Source of the DNA: Phymatolithon calcareum
Lineage: Eukaryota; Rhodophyta; Florideophyceae; Hapalidiales
Direction: 5' to 3'
DNA: 64,000 bases
NCBI GenBank assembly: GCA_977006965.1
Contig: OZ345377.1
Location: forward strand, 1,674,001-1,738,000
Part shown: positions 10,504 to 23,043 of the stretch, one piece after another
How the letters are laid out: every line of letters begins with the position of its first letter
Position numbering within the stretch: position 1 is the stretch's first letter
Position numbers and translations under genes: made by a program
Notes under the pieces: generated by a model
The model's input: only the letters and a program-made list of their open reading frames with translations
Told to the model about the DNA's origin: nothing
Database searches by the model: none

Positions 10504-10947
10504 TGTTGGAAGTGTGATTGCTTGGAGCTCTAGTCGCAAACACACTTCAATATCAAGGTATGATCTCGGTACACGTGTACACGTGTCAAGTCGAATGTCA
10601 AAGTGTCTCAGAACTTTGAATCAAGAAGATTGGCAGTGACACGTGTCAAAGTATGATAAGAGTATGATAATCATACTCCCCTCACTCAGTAGATGATTCT
10701 TGATTTTTTTATGTTACACGTGTCATATGATAGTATGACAAATTTGTTTAGGGTTAGTGTGTCTCCGTCGTCAGTTAGGGTTTTGATCAAGTCTGGTTGT
10801 GTTCTCTGGTCTATATAGTCTTGACTTGAGTTCCGCCAAGTGAATAAACCAAGGAACTCATTCTCACCTAACTCCACTTCTCCTTCACCAATCTTCACCA
10901 ACCAAACTTTTCCAATCTCCTAATCTTATCCCTAACCTCCAACAACA
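10504..10947 (+). repeat. 3' LTR of A1
   Basis: 444 bp, TGTTGGAAGTG to CCAACAACA, differing from the 5' copy at about five positions. Followed by the target duplication tcatc at 10948-10952 and then by the continuation of A2. Confidence 0.95.
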
Positions 10948-13900
10948 TCATCGACGAGCTGGGTTATGTCGACTTCTTCGGTTCCGGTGTTCTTGTTGCT
11001 TGACTCCATAGGGGTTGGTGCTGGTTTCGAGTTCTCCATGCCGAAACGTTTCAAGACTGACTGAGCGTAGACCGACTGCGAGAGGTGAAGAGTTCGAAGT
11101 GTGCGATCTCGGCGAATCTCAAGTCCAAGACAAACACTAGCTTCTCCAAGGTCCTTCATCTCGAATCGCTTGTTCAGCTCCCCCTTGATCCACGAAATAG
11201 CAGAAGTATCGTTTCCGGCAATCAGCAAGTCATCCACATATAGCGCGATGATCATGATGCTGCTTGACTTATGCCGGGCAAAAAGACAAGGATCATTAGG
11301 ACTACTTGAGAAGCCGAGCTCGTCGATGAGGAACTTGTCGATCTTTGCATGCCACTGTCGCGGTGCTTGCTTCAGGCCGTATAGTGCCTTCAAGAGCTTG
11401 CAAACAAGGTCAGGACGCTTGGGATCACGAAATCCAGACGGAACCTCCATGTAGATGTCTTCGTCAAGGTCACCATGCAAGAAAGACGTAACAACATCCA
11501 TTTGGTATAGTTCCAAATCATGGACAGCAACGGTTGCGAGTAGGATACGAATCGAGGTGAACTTTACGACTGGGGCATACGTTTCACCGTAGTCCACCCC
11601 ATGCACCTGTCGGAACCCTTTCGCAACAATGCGGACTTTAGGGCCTGTATCCTTGACCTTGAAGACATACTTGCACGGTAGAACGTTCATGCCAGGCTTG
11701 CGAGTGACCAACTTCCAAGTGTTGTTGCGGGTTAGTGACGAGTGTTCATTCTCAATGCCCGGAGACCAGAAGTCGACATTTTTAATAGAAGTCGCTTCCT
11801 TGAAGGTCTGAGGCACTTGATGAGAAGACAAACCGGTTTCAGAGGCAAGGTTCACGGACTCGAAGGCCAGAATAGCAGTATGCGAGGGAGCGTTCCAGAA
11901 GTCAGTGGGTGGTTTTGAGACCCGAGCTGACCTACGCAGAATGGGTCTGGCGATCATCGGACATGTTTCGTCAGAACCAGATGGAGATATAGGTTGTTCT
12001 CCACCATCTGCTTGCTCACCTTCGTCAATGTCCTTCTCGATGCTTTTATCATCTACATCCGAAATGACCTTACCTTCAACCGTATCATCACTCAGTTTGA
12101 TTTGAGGAGTTTCAAGTGATACATTGGTTTCGGTCTCATCAAATCCGTAATCCGATTCATTGACGTCCCTTGACAAAATCACTTTCCGCAAGTCCGCATC
12201 GATGCGAACGAGTATCCCAGCATAACCGCCTCACGAGTACGACTGTCGAGTTTCTTAATCTTCTTTTTCGGAATCACGTACCAACACTTTATGCCAAATA
12301 CACGTAAGTGTCCTAAATCTGGAGGGGCACCCATCCATATGTGATGGGGGGTCGTGATTGAAGGAAGTCCTCGTGACGTAACTCGGTTGCGCACATACAC
12401 AGCAGTTGCCAACGCTTCAGCCCAGAATTTCTTCTCGATGCCTCTGTGATGGAGCATCGAGCGCACTAAGTTGAGAAGTGTGCGGTTCATGCGTTCAGCC
12501 ACCCCATTTTGCTGTGGGGTGTAAGCGATTGTGAGCTGTTAATGGATACCGTGTTCCGCAAGATATGCCTTGAACTCGTTTGAAAGGTACTCGCCTCCAT
12601 TGTCGGTCCTAATTGCTTTGAGCTTAGGTACTTTAGAGAAGTCCTGTATGTTCAAGTGCTTAAACTTTCTACCTGTATGGGTTTCAGCGTACTTGTGAAA
12701 CTTCCGAAAACACTCAAAGCTCTCCGATTTCTTTCGCATGGTGAATACCGTAGTCCACTTGGAGTGATCATCGATGAATGTGATGAAGTACAGTGATCCT
12801 CCAAGGGACGGAATGTCGATAGGACCAAGAACGTCTGAATGTACGAGATCGAGAATAGCGGTGGAGCGAGAACTACTGGACTTTGGAATCGGAGCACGAT
12901 GACCTTTGCCGGCAAGACAACCATTACATGGATGTTTGGACTGTGAGTTGGGAGCAATCTTTACACCTTTCACCACCCCATGGTTTACCATTCCGGTAAT
13001 TCCAGTGTGGTCAACATGCGCAAGTCGTTCATGCCAGAGCTGTAGGCTCGCGAAACAGGAAACTTCGTTAAGTTTATTTCCATCTGCAAGGTCTAGAGAG
13101 TAGAGACTTTTGCGTAGAGTACCTGTTGCGATAGTGTCATGATGAGCTTTAACATAGCAACGGCTGTTCTTGAACGTTATACCATATCCGTACTCATCCA
13201 TTTTTGAGACAGACAATAGAGAGTATCCAAAGTCGGGTATGTGCATAACGTCCTTGAGCTTTCGTTTTAACGATTTGCCGTTAACGTTAAGCGTAATGAT
13301 GACATCACCTTTTCCAGCGATTGTGGCCTGTGCTTTGGTTCCCATTTCGACGGTTGAAGACATTTTGGTGTATGAGCAGAAGATTGAACGATCGAACGTC
13401 ATATGCGATGTACTACCAGAGTCAATGATCCATGACTTTGACTTCTCGGAAATATCAGAATCGCGCACCTTGACCATCAGGCATACAAAGTCGGAATCGG
13501 ACATAACTCGAACTTGTTCCGATTCATCGGTCAGGAATGCAGCTGGTTTCGTTTGCTTTCCATTCCGATTTTTGTATCCTTCAGGAGCAAGGTGTGGAAA
13601 CTTGGTCCAACATTTCACACTTCTATGTCCAGATCGATGACAATGTTCACAGTAGTCACGAATTCGTTCTCCATCGCGTCTGGCAGTGAAAAGTGCAGCA
13701 GTCTCAGCTTTGACGGTTGATGCTTCGACACGCATTGACATGCGTTGCTCTTCCTGGAGTAGTCGACTCTTCACGAATTCAAGTGAGAATGATTCGTCTT
13801 CATTGCCGAGAGCATCAAGTGCACTTATCAAGCTGTCGTAGCGTTCGGGAAGTCCGTTCAATACAGCCATGGCCATTTCTTTATCGTCAATATCGACACC

Positions 13901-14310
13901 CATTGACTTGAGGGTGGATGCGAGTTGGCGAATGCGGTTCGTATAGGGCAGTATTTTCTCGTCCTCGAGCATAGTGGCAGTGTAGAACTTGCGTCTAGGT
14001 GCCAGTTTGTTCAAAAGTGTGTGTCGTTCGAAGATATCGAGAATCGACGTCCACATTTCTTTGGCCGTTTCGACATCCTGCACATGCTCGAGATGTTCGT
14101 CTGAAAGCGAGAGACCGATAATACCCTTTGCTTTATTGTCATTACGACGACAGAGCTTGAAATCGTCGGAATCTCGTGCCGGTGGATCGTCCTGTATGAA
14201 CTAGTCGAGTTCGCGGAATGATAGTACTAGCTGAATTTTCTTTTTCCAAGAATGGAAATTGGTCTCATTTAACTTTTCGGCCTTCAGCGTTCCTTGGGAG
14301 TTGTCCATTT
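10948..14310 (-). pseudogene. Copia gag-pol of A2 (main part), several lesions
   Basis: Reads on the minus strand from MDNSQG at 14310 through Gag, CCHC knuckle, protease, integrase and reverse transcriptase to the point where A1 is inserted. It is very similar to A1. Lesions: a TAG in the Gag N-terminal region at 14201-14203 (a Glu codon in other copies); a TAA at 12539-12541 at exactly the position of the A1 integrase stop; and a deletion of about 23 bases near 12190 that removes the GYKLW block and shifts the frame between integrase and reverse transcriptase. The reverse transcriptase frame itself (12191 to about 10953) is open and keeps YVDD. RNase H continues at 5390-4705 beyond A1. Confidence 0.9.
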
Positions 14311-14766
14311 TGCGGAGTGGGGGTCTTCTATTCTTGTTGAAAATCGGTTCGGGGAGTCCACTGCAAGTCAACCGAAGTTAACTATCAAGGCAATTTATCC
14401 CGTATAAGAAATTCCTTCGAGTTGGAATGACCCGGTCCTTGATCGGGGGATGGCTCAATGGCCGTATACCTCTTGTGGTGTTTTGGTACACCTGAACCTG
14501 CAGCCGGCAACGCGCACTGCAAGACGCTTAGTGATCCCCTGAAGCGGGCCCCGTAAGGATCAGAGAAACTTAACGAGGATACGCGAGCAGGAGAATCGGA
14601 GACAAGAATCTTCTGAAGCGGGCCGAGCAAGAAACAACGATTCTTCAGAAGGATACGCAAGCAGAAAGATCAGACAGAGAGAGATCGGGGGCGAAGGAGA
14701 ACCCCGGAGATGATGACGATGATGATGAAACGCGGTGGTTGACGTGCGTTGACTGGGCCCATAACC
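14311..14766 (-). other. Leader and primer-binding site of A2
   Basis: The minus-strand leader contains the gttttggtacacctgaacc / ctgcagccggcaacg block also found in A1. It is of a distinct subtype shared with A7, with aacgattctt and gatgatgacgatgatgatg segments. The primer-binding site lies at 14753-14766 as ctgggcccataacc on the plus strand, complementary to the family A site. Confidence 0.75.
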
Positions 14767-15204
14767 TGTTGGAGAAGGTTAGGCAAGTGATGAGGAGAAA
14801 GAAAAAGTTTGGTTGATGTGAAATGGTTGAGTAGAAGCTGAGATAGGTGAGAATGAGTTCCTTGGTTTATTCACTTTGCGGATCCCAGGTCGAGCATATA
14901 TAGACCTGAAAACTCAATCAACTTGATCAAAAAACCCTAATTGACGACGGAGACACTCTAACCCTAAATATATTTGTCATAATATTATGTGACACGTGTT
15001 ATATGAAAAAAATCAAAGATTATCTACTGAGTGAGGGGAGTATGATTATAATACTCTTCTAATACTCTGACACGTTTCACTGCCAATCTTCTTGATTCAA
15101 AGTTCTGTGACACTTTGACTTTCGACTAGACACGTGTACCGAGATCATACCTTGATATTGAAGTGTGTTTGCGACTAGAGCTCCAAGCAATCACACTTCC
15201 AACA
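14767..15204 (-). repeat. 5' LTR of A2 (subtype A-prime)
   Basis: 438 bp, ending next to the primer site as CTTCTCCAACA rather than CCTCCAACAACA. It differs from the A2 3' LTR at many positions (for example gcatatatag against ctatacag, and tattatgtgacacgtgttat against tatcatatgacacgtgtaac). The closest relative by eye is the 5' LTR of A7 at 37283-37728. Confidence 0.9.
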
Positions 15205-15719
15205 CATCCTTCGCCCCCCATCTTCTCTTGGTTGCGAATCCTTGCTTGATTTCCTCTGGTTTTCTCGCAAGGCCCGCTCCAGGGGACTTGTCTGTCTTTG
15301 TTCACGAGCTTTCTGTTCGGTTCCTTGCTCAATTACCTCTGGTCTTTGAGTGAGGCCCGTTCAGAAAGTGTTATAGCGTCTTGCAGTGCGCGTTGCCGGC
15401 TGCAGGTTCAGGTGTACCAAAACACCACAAGGGTTTCTGTTTTGTCTCCTTGCTTGATTACCTTCGGTTTTCTTGTCGGGCCCACCTCAGGATACCACAA
15501 AGCGTCTTGCAGTGCGTGTTGCCGACTGCAGGTTCAGGTGTAGAAAAACGCCACAAGAGGTATACGGCCATTGAGCCATCCCCCGATCAAGGTCCGGGTC
15601 ACATTGACTCGAAGGAATTTCTTATACGGGATAGATTGCCTTGATAGTTAACTTCGGTTGACTCGCAGTGGACTCCTCGAACGGATTTTCGACAAGAATA
15701 TAAGACCCCACTCCGCAAA
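15205..15719 (+). other. Leader of A3, partial
   Basis: Matches the A1 leader from catccttcgcc onward, including the two direct ctgcaggttcaggtgta blocks. The primer-binding site and 5' LTR are missing. Confidence 0.75.
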
Positions 15720-17971
15720 ATGGACAACTCGCAAGGAACACTGAAGGTCGAAAAGATCAACGAGACCAACTTCCATGCTTGGAAACAGAAAATTCAGCTA
15801 GTACTATCATTCCGCGAACTTGATGAATACATTGAGGATGATCCACCGGCACGGGACTCGGACGATTTCACTATCTGGCGTCGAAGTGACAACAAGGCAA
15901 AGGCTATTATCGGACTTTCTCTCTCGGACGAACATCTCGAGCATGTGCAAGATGTGGAAACGGCCAAGGAAATGTGGCAGGCGATTCTCAATATCTTCGA
16001 ACGACATACCCTTCTGAACAAATTGGCTGCTCGTCGCAAGTTCTATACTGCCACTATGCTCGAGGACGAGAGAATATTGCCCTGTACAAACCGCATTCGC
16101 CAGCTCGCATCTACCCTGAAGTCAATGGGTGTCGATATCGACGACAAAGAAATGGCAATGGCTGTACTTAACGGACTTCCAGAAAGGTACGATAGCTTAA
16201 TCAGTGCACTCGATGCTCTTGGGAACGAGGGATGAGTTATTCTCTCTGGAATTTGTGAAGAGCGGACTATTGCAAGAAGAGCAACGCATGTCTATGAGGG
16301 TCGAAGCATCAACCGTCAAATCTGAAACTGCCGCACTGTTCACTGCAAGACGTGATGGAGAACGCATTCGTGACCACTGCGACCATTGTCATCGATCCGG
16401 ACATAAGAGCCATAAATGTTGGACCAAATTTCCTCACCTTGCTCCAGATGGATACAAACGTCGAAATGAAAAGCAAACAAAACCATCTGCATTTCTGACT
16501 GATGAATCGGAACACACTCGAGTGATGTCCGATTCCGACTTTGTATGCCTCATGGCCAATGTGCGCAGCTCCGACATTCCCGAAAAATCTAAGTCATGGA
16601 TCATTGACTCTGGAAGTACATCGCACATGACATTCGATCGTTCGATCTTCTGCTCGTATACTGAAATGTTGTCAACTGTCGAAATGGGAACAAAAGCTAA
16701 AGCCACAGTTGCAGGCAAAGGTGATGCCATCATTACGCTCAATGTCAATCGGAAGCCGTCGAAATGCCAACTGAATGATGTTATGCACATACCGGACTTT
16801 GGATACTCTCTACTATCGGTATCTAAAATGGATGAGTATGGATATGGGATTACGTTCAAGAACAGGCGTTGTTATGTTAATGCACATCATGACACGATTG
16901 CTACAGGTACACTTCGCAAGAGTCTCTACTCACTTGACCTTGCAGATGAAAATAAAGTTACCGAAGTTTCCTGTTTCGCTAGCCTCCAGCTTTGGCATGA
17001 ACGTCTCGCTTATGTCCACCCATCTGGTATCTCTGATATGGTACGCCATTGGGTGGTCAAAGGTGTGAAAATTTCTCCCAGTACGAACTCAGTGCATCCC
17101 TGCAAAGGTTGTCTCGCCGGCAAATGTCATCGCGCTCCTATCCAAAAAGTCTAGTAGTACTCGTTCTGAAGCTGTCCTCAACCTCGTACATTCCGACGTC
17201 TTAGGTCCTATCGACATTCCATCACTTGGAGGCTCTCGATACTTCATCACATTCATAGATGATCACTCCAAGTGGACCACGGTGTACACCATGCGAAGAA
17301 AGTCGGAGAGCTTTGAGTGTTTTCGAAAGTTCCACAAATACGCTGAAACCCACACAGGTAGAAAGCTGAAGCATTTGAACGTTCAGGACTTCTCGACTGC
17401 ACCAAAGCTCAAGGCCATTAGGACCGATAACGGAGGCGAGTAGCTCTCCAACGAGTTCAAGGCATATTTGGCACAGCACGGCATACTCCAGCAACTCACA
17501 GTAGCATACACCCCACAACAAAATGGGGTGGCTGAACGCAAATACCGCACCCTTCTTAACTTGGTGCGCTCGATGCTTCATCACAGAGGCATCGAGAAGA
17601 AGTTCTGGGCTGAAGCACTTGCTACTGCTGTGTATGTTCGAAATCGAGTTACGTCACGAGGACTTCCTTCAAACACGACCCCCCATCACATATGGATGGG
17701 TGCCGCTCCAGATTTGGGACACTTACGTTCATTTGGCATAAAATGTTGGTACGTGACTCCAGAAAGGAAGGTTAAGAAACTCGACAGTCGTACTCGTGAG
17801 GCCATTATGCTGGGATATGCGACTTCGTCCAAAGGATATAAGCTGTGGGATCCGAGCTCCAAGAAGGTGATCGTGTCAAGGTATGTGACGTTCGACGAAT
17901 CGGATTGCGGATTTGGTGAGGCTGAAACGGATGTATCCACTGACACTCCAAACAACGCAGAGGTCAAAATA
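15720..17971 (+). pseudogene. Copia gag-pol of A3, first part
   Basis: Begins with the conserved MDNSQGTLKVEK. Gag, the knuckle CDHCHRSGHKSHKC, protease WIIDSGSTSHM and integrase blocks are present. Lesions are a one-base insertion near 16230 (gaggg before atgag), an extra A near 17145 in the stretch ccaaaaagtc, and a TAG at about 17441-17443 within the GGEYLSN block (Tyr to stop). The integrase E block reads NGVAERKYRTL instead of NGVAERMNRTL. The frame is then cut by the B1 LTR at 17972, after the short acidic linker that follows integrase. Confidence 0.9.
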
Positions 17972-18409
17972 TGTTGGAAATGTGACTGCTTGGATCTCTT
18001 GTCGCAGAGCACATTATCCTATATCATAAGTTCCTAACCATTTCTCATATGTTATGATAGAATTAATCCATGTTTTTTTTCATATTTACTGACAATGTAG
18101 CAGTTCAATCAATTTCTTCATTGATCTTGCCATTGTCAGTAATTCAATCATTTTGCTGATTGAATCAATCACAGTCGACATTTCAATCTATTAGTTGATT
18201 GATTCAATCACAGTTAGTAGTGCAATGAGCATCAGAAGTCTTATCATACCTCAATCTGAGCCCTATATAAGACCCGGATCTGATGCCCCGACTCAATAAA
18301 CCAAGGATCATCTCGCAACCAACCCAACCATCTCGACCATCTCAACCATCTCAACCACCTCAACCATCTCAACCATCTCAACCATCAAAAACCAAACCTC
18401 CATCCAACA
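17972..18409 (+). repeat. 5' LTR of B1 (family B)
   Basis: TGTTGGAAATG to CATCCAACA. U3 is rich in imperfect palindromes of the TGATTGAATCAATCA type (near 18160 and 18195). It has TATA box ctatataag near 18271, AATAAACCAAGGA near 18295, and a tandem array of the 9-mer ccatctcaa in the R/U5 part (about 18325-18395). Confidence 0.93.
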
Positions 18410-18859
18410 GGTTATGGGCCCAGATAACGCATAATCAACCAGCGCTATCACCTTACCGAGGGGTCCTCCTTCCCTCTCGGTAATTCATTCTCAACCAATA
18501 TTCATCATCAAAAGGTTTAAAACCCTGTGGTATCTGCGCCATCCATCGGCCACCGTAAAGCGACTCTGCACAGAGTATAATCTATGAAACAGTCTGACAA
18601 CATCCGTGCTCTGCTACGTGGTGAAAGGGATATACGCTTGAGAAATCAAGTAGTCTTCTCGGCTCTGCAGAATTCTGTTGTGTGATTGGAAGGGAATCTG
18701 AAAGACTTGTTGGAGTACGGTTTACCGATTTGAAAGACTGTCTGCCACGCACAGCGCGTGGTCAGTAGATAGATTGCCTTGATAGTTAACTTCTGTTAAC
18801 TCGCAGTGGACTCCCCGAACGGATCTTCGACAAGATTTGAAGAACCCCCAGTCCAAAAT
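18410..18859 (+). other. Primer-binding site and leader of B1
   Basis: ggttatgggcccag at 18410-18423 abuts the LTR directly. The leader is largely unlike that of family A except for the last 90 bases before the ATG (gattgccttgatagttaac, then actcgcagtggactcc). Confidence 0.8.
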
Positions 18860-21800
18860 ATGGACAACTCGCAAGGAACGCTGAAGGTCGAAAAACTTAC
18901 CGAGACCAATTTCCACGCTTGGAAACAGAAAATTCAGCTAGTACTATCATTCCGCGAGCTCGATGAGTACATCGAGGTAAGCCCTCCGGCAAGGGACACA
19001 GACGAGTTCAAAGTCTGGCGTCGACATGACAATAAGGCAGCGATTATTGGTCTATCCCTTTCCGATGCCCATCTCGAACATGTTCGAGGTGTTGAAACGG
19101 CGAAAGAAATGTGGCAGGCGATTCTCAACATATTCGAACGCCATACGCTGCTTAATAAACTCGCCGCTCGTCGCAAGTTCTATACCGCCACAATGTTCGA
19201 GGGCGAAAAGATACTGCCATACACCAACCGAATTCGTCAGCTCGCATCCACACTCAAATCAATGGGTGCTGACATCGACGACAAGGAATTGGCAATGGCT
19301 GTCCTGAATGGTCTTCCGGATCGTTATGACAGTCTCATCAGTGCCTTAGACGCACTCGGGAACGAGGAGGAGACATTCTCTCTTGAGTTTGTGAAGAGCC
19401 GACTTCTACAAGAGGAGCAACGTATGACTATGCCCCTCGAAGCCTCGACGGAGAAGTCTGAGTCCACGGCTCTTGTAAGTGCAACTCAAAATGGTTCATA
19501 CGCCTACGACCATTGTGATCATTGCAATCGAGCTGGACATCCTTCTCCCAGGTGTTCGGTCAAGTTTCCACACCTTGCACCACCGGGATACAAACCTCCG
19601 GGTCGAAAAGGAAAGAAGGACAAACCGACAGCCTTAATTGCTGGTGAAACAGAATCTATTCGTGTCATGTCTGATTCTGACTACGTTTGCTTAATGGCAA
19701 AGGTTCGAAACTCAAACATTCCCGAAAAGTCCACGTCATGGATTATCGACTCCGGAAGCACATCCCACATGATATTCGATCGTTCAATCTTTGGCTCATA
19801 CTCGGAAATGAGGTCGACCGTCGAAATGGGAACTAGAACAACTGCAACAATTGCAGGAAAGGGCGATGCTATCGTGACACTCAGCATCAACGGAAAACAG
19901 TCTCAGTGTATGCTCCAAAACGTTCTTCATATTCCGGACTTTGGTTATTCGCTCCTTTCCGTTTCTAAACTGGACGTGTATGGGTGATCTTATTCAAAAG
20001 CAAACGGTGCTATTTCAAAGCACATGATGAGATTATCGCCCAAGGTACACTCCGCAAAGATCTATACATTCTAGATCGTCCGGAGAACAAACCGATGTCC
20101 AAGGAAACATCCCTCGCCAGCCTACAGCTATGGCACGAGCGTCTCGCGCATGTCAATCCTACTGGAATCTCCGGCATGGCACGCCATGGGGTTGTAAAAG
20201 GATTGCATATCGATCCAGGGTCTTCGTCGGACAATTTATGCAAAGGTTGCATTGCTGGGAAAGCACATCGTGCTCCTATTTCGAAGTCTAGTTGTTCTCG
20301 CTCGAACGCAATTCTCGATCTCGTGCATCCCGACGTTCTCGGTCCAATTGACATCCCATCACTAGGTGACTCTCGGTATTTCATCACGTTTATCGATGAT
20401 CACTCCAAATGGACTACAGTTTTCACCATGCGAAAGAAGTCCGAGAGCTTTGAGTGCTTTCAGAAATTTCACAAATACGCTGAAACACACACCGGAAGAA
20501 AGCTGAAACACCTCAACGTGCATCAGTTCTCACCTGTATCTAAGCTTAAAGCTATTCGGACCGATAACGGAGGAGAATACCTGTCAAATGAGTTCAAGTC
20601 ATATCTTTCAGAGCACGGTATTCACCATCAACTCACCGTTGCTTACACTCCTCAACAGAATGGGGTTGCTGAGCGCATGAACCGCACTTTACTCAACTTA
20701 GTGCGCTCGATGCTTCATCACAAAGGCATCGAGAAGAAGTTCTGGGCTGAAGCACTGTCAACCGCTGTGTATGTCCGAAATCGAGTTACGTCGCGAGGAC
20801 TTCCTTCGAACACGACCCCCCATCACATATGGATGGGAGCCGCACCAAACTTGGAACACTTACGCGTATTTGGCGCTAAGTGTTGGTACGTGATTCCGAA
20901 AAAAAAGGTCAAGAAACTCGACTCTCGTACTCGTTAAGCGATCATGATGGGATACTCGTTTGCATCTAAGGGATACAAGTTATGGGATCCGAATGCATGC
21001 AAGGTGATCGTATCTCGGGATGTTATATTTGATGAATCGGCATGCGAAACTGAGAATCCTAAAACGGATATACCAATCAGTTTTCCAAATGCAGGGTTTG
21101 ACCAAAGCTTTCACGATGCATTTGAAACCGAGGAAGCTACCGAAATTCCTCCAGCGATCATCAAGGTCGAGCAGAAATCCAACTATGCCAACATCCGTGA
21201 GCTTGCCGTGAAAGCCGAGGACGTTGCAGTGGAGGGTACCGTGGACGAACCAAAGGACAACGGGCATGGTCAGGACAGTGGCTGTAAAGAAGAATCTATA
21301 TCAACTTCTAATGCTGACGCACCTCCTGAGTTAGTCGCGAAGCCCATACTTCGTCGATCCACCCGAGTCTCAAAGCCACCAAGTGATTTCTGGAATACTG
21401 GCCCGCATACAGCCATGTTGGTTCTCGAATCGGCCAACTTTGCAACTGAAACTTCTTTGTCTTCTCAAGAAGTTCCGCAGACTTTCAGAAGCGCCACGTC
21501 GAAAGACAACATTGACTATTGGTCTCCTGCGATTGAGAAAGAACACTCATCTCTCATGCGCAACAAGACTTGGACAATTGTACCTCTCGAATCCGGTATG
21601 AACGTTCTCCCATGCAAATACGTGTTCAAAGTCAAAGACACTGGCCCGAAAGCTCGCATTGTCGCGAAAGGGTTCCGACAGGTGCACGGAGTGGATTACG
21701 GCGAAAAATATGCCCCGGTCGTGAAGTTCACATCAATTCGGATTCTTCTCGCCACGGTGGCAGTTCATGATGTCGAACTTGTCCAAAGGGATGTCGTCAC

Positions 21801-23022
21801 TGCATTCCTACATGGAGACTTGGACGAAGATATCTACATGGACGTTCCCGCCGGATTTCGCGATCGCAAGCGTCCTGACCTCGTGTGTAAGCTGTTGAAG
21901 GCACTCTACGGGATAAAACAAGCTCCCCGACAATGGCATGCTAAGATTGATGATTTCTTAATCAATGAACTCGGATTTACAAGCAGTCCGAATGACCCGT
22001 GTCTTTATGTTGGGCACACATCCAAGAGCATTATGATCATTGCATTGTACGTCGATGACTTGCTCATTGCTGGCAACGACAATGTTGCAATTGCTTGGAT
22101 GACGGGGGAGCTTAACCGGCGATTCGAGATGAAGTATCTTGGAAACGTAAGTGTATTCCTCGGATTGGAGATCCGTCGGGATCGCGATCTCCGAACATTA
22201 CACCTATCGCAGAAGTCGTACGCGGAAACCGTTTTGAAGCGGTTTAACTTGGAAAATTCGAAACCGGTACCAACGCCGATGGAACCTTACAAGAAAACCA
22301 GTACCGTGCATGAACTCGACATCACAGATTCTGTTTCATCTGAGGTTCCGTATCGACCTGACATTGGAAGCGTCATGTATCTGATGGTTGGAAGTCGGCC
22401 GGATATCTCGGATGCTGTCGGAAAACTCTCCTCCTTTTGCGAGAATCCACTGCAAATCCATTGGATGGCTGTTAAGCGTGTTTTACGGTACATTGCCGGA
22501 ACTCGTGATCATGGGATTCTATTCGGCAAAGACAGAAGTTTGACTCCAGTGGGGTATAGCGACTCCGACTGGGCAGGCTGTCAAGAAACTCGCAAGTCGA
22601 CAAGTGGATACGTCTTCATGCTTGCAGGGGGAGCAATTAGCTGGCGATCCAAGAAGCAAACCATTGTCGTGACATCGTCATGTGAGGCTGAATACATTGC
22701 TGCATGTGCCGCCGCGAAAGAAGCAGTCTGGCTTTCGCGATTGATTTCCGACATACTTGGTTTCAACAAGCCATCTCGCATACTCATCTTCTCGGACAAC
22801 CAAGGGGCTATATCATCCACTCAGAACGAGGCAATTACCCGACGAAACAAACATATTGATATTCAATATCACTATGTTCGCGAAGCTGTGGCAACCGAGA
22901 AAGTGGAATTCAAGTACTGTCCGACGGAGTTCATGGTCGCTGATGCACTTACGAAACCCCTAAGTCGAATCAAGGTATCAGAGTTCGCGAAAAAGATGGG
23001 ATTGCATCCTGCACGTTCGTAA
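18860..23022 (+). pseudogene. Copia gag-pol of B1, one frameshift and one stop
   Basis: Start at the conserved MDNSQGTLKVEK; an in-frame ATG at 18806 is less likely. Domains in order: Gag, CCHC knuckle CDHCNRAGHPSPRC, protease WIIDSGSTSHM, pre-integrase LWHERLAHVNPTG, integrase with IRTDNGGEY and NGVAERMNRTL, reverse transcriptase with ALYVDDLLIAGND, and RNase H with YSDSDWAG and SSCEAEYIA. A small deletion at about 19981-19987, where the DEYGYGI block should be, shifts the frame; a TAA at 20935-20937 sits in the SRTREA block (Glu to stop). Otherwise the coding region is open, including 692 codons from 20944 to the end. The acidic linker between integrase and reverse transcriptase is longer than in family A. 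Confidence 0.93.
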
Positions 23023-23043
23023 GCTTCTTCGATCGAGGGGGAG

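Larger units (their letters stand above)
5391..10947 (+). mobile_element. Complete Ty1/copia element A1 inserted in A2
   Basis: This is a 5557-bp element with two 444-bp LTRs (5391-5834 and 10504-10947). I count five differences between the LTRs, about 99 percent identity, so it is a recent insertion. It is flanked by a perfect 5-bp target duplication tcatc (5386-5390 and 10948-10952), as expected for a copia integrase. In order it has: 5' LTR, primer-binding site, leader, a single gag-pol frame, polypurine tract and 3' LTR. Its host sequence is the pol gene of A2 in the opposite orientation. One in-frame stop in integrase is the only obvious lesion. Confidence 0.95.
4243..15204 (-). mobile_element. 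Ty1/copia element A2, split by insertion of A1
   Basis: The minus-strand element comprises a 3' LTR at 4243-4683, the 3' end of pol at 4684-5390, the rest of gag-pol at 10948-14310, a leader with primer-binding site at 14311-14766 and a 5' LTR at 14767-15204. The two pol pieces join exactly once A1 (5391-10947) and one copy of its tcatc duplication are removed. The outer flanks (attgt on the left, catcc on the right) do not form a target duplication. The two LTRs also belong to visibly different subtypes, so the copy is probably a product of recombination between elements rather than a simple insertion. Its right edge abuts the leader of A3 in the opposite orientation. Confidence 0.85.

Noticed and set aside
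18311-18400. CRISPR-like array
   Set aside because: The repeats are contiguous 9-mers without spacers inside an LTR of a eukaryotic element.
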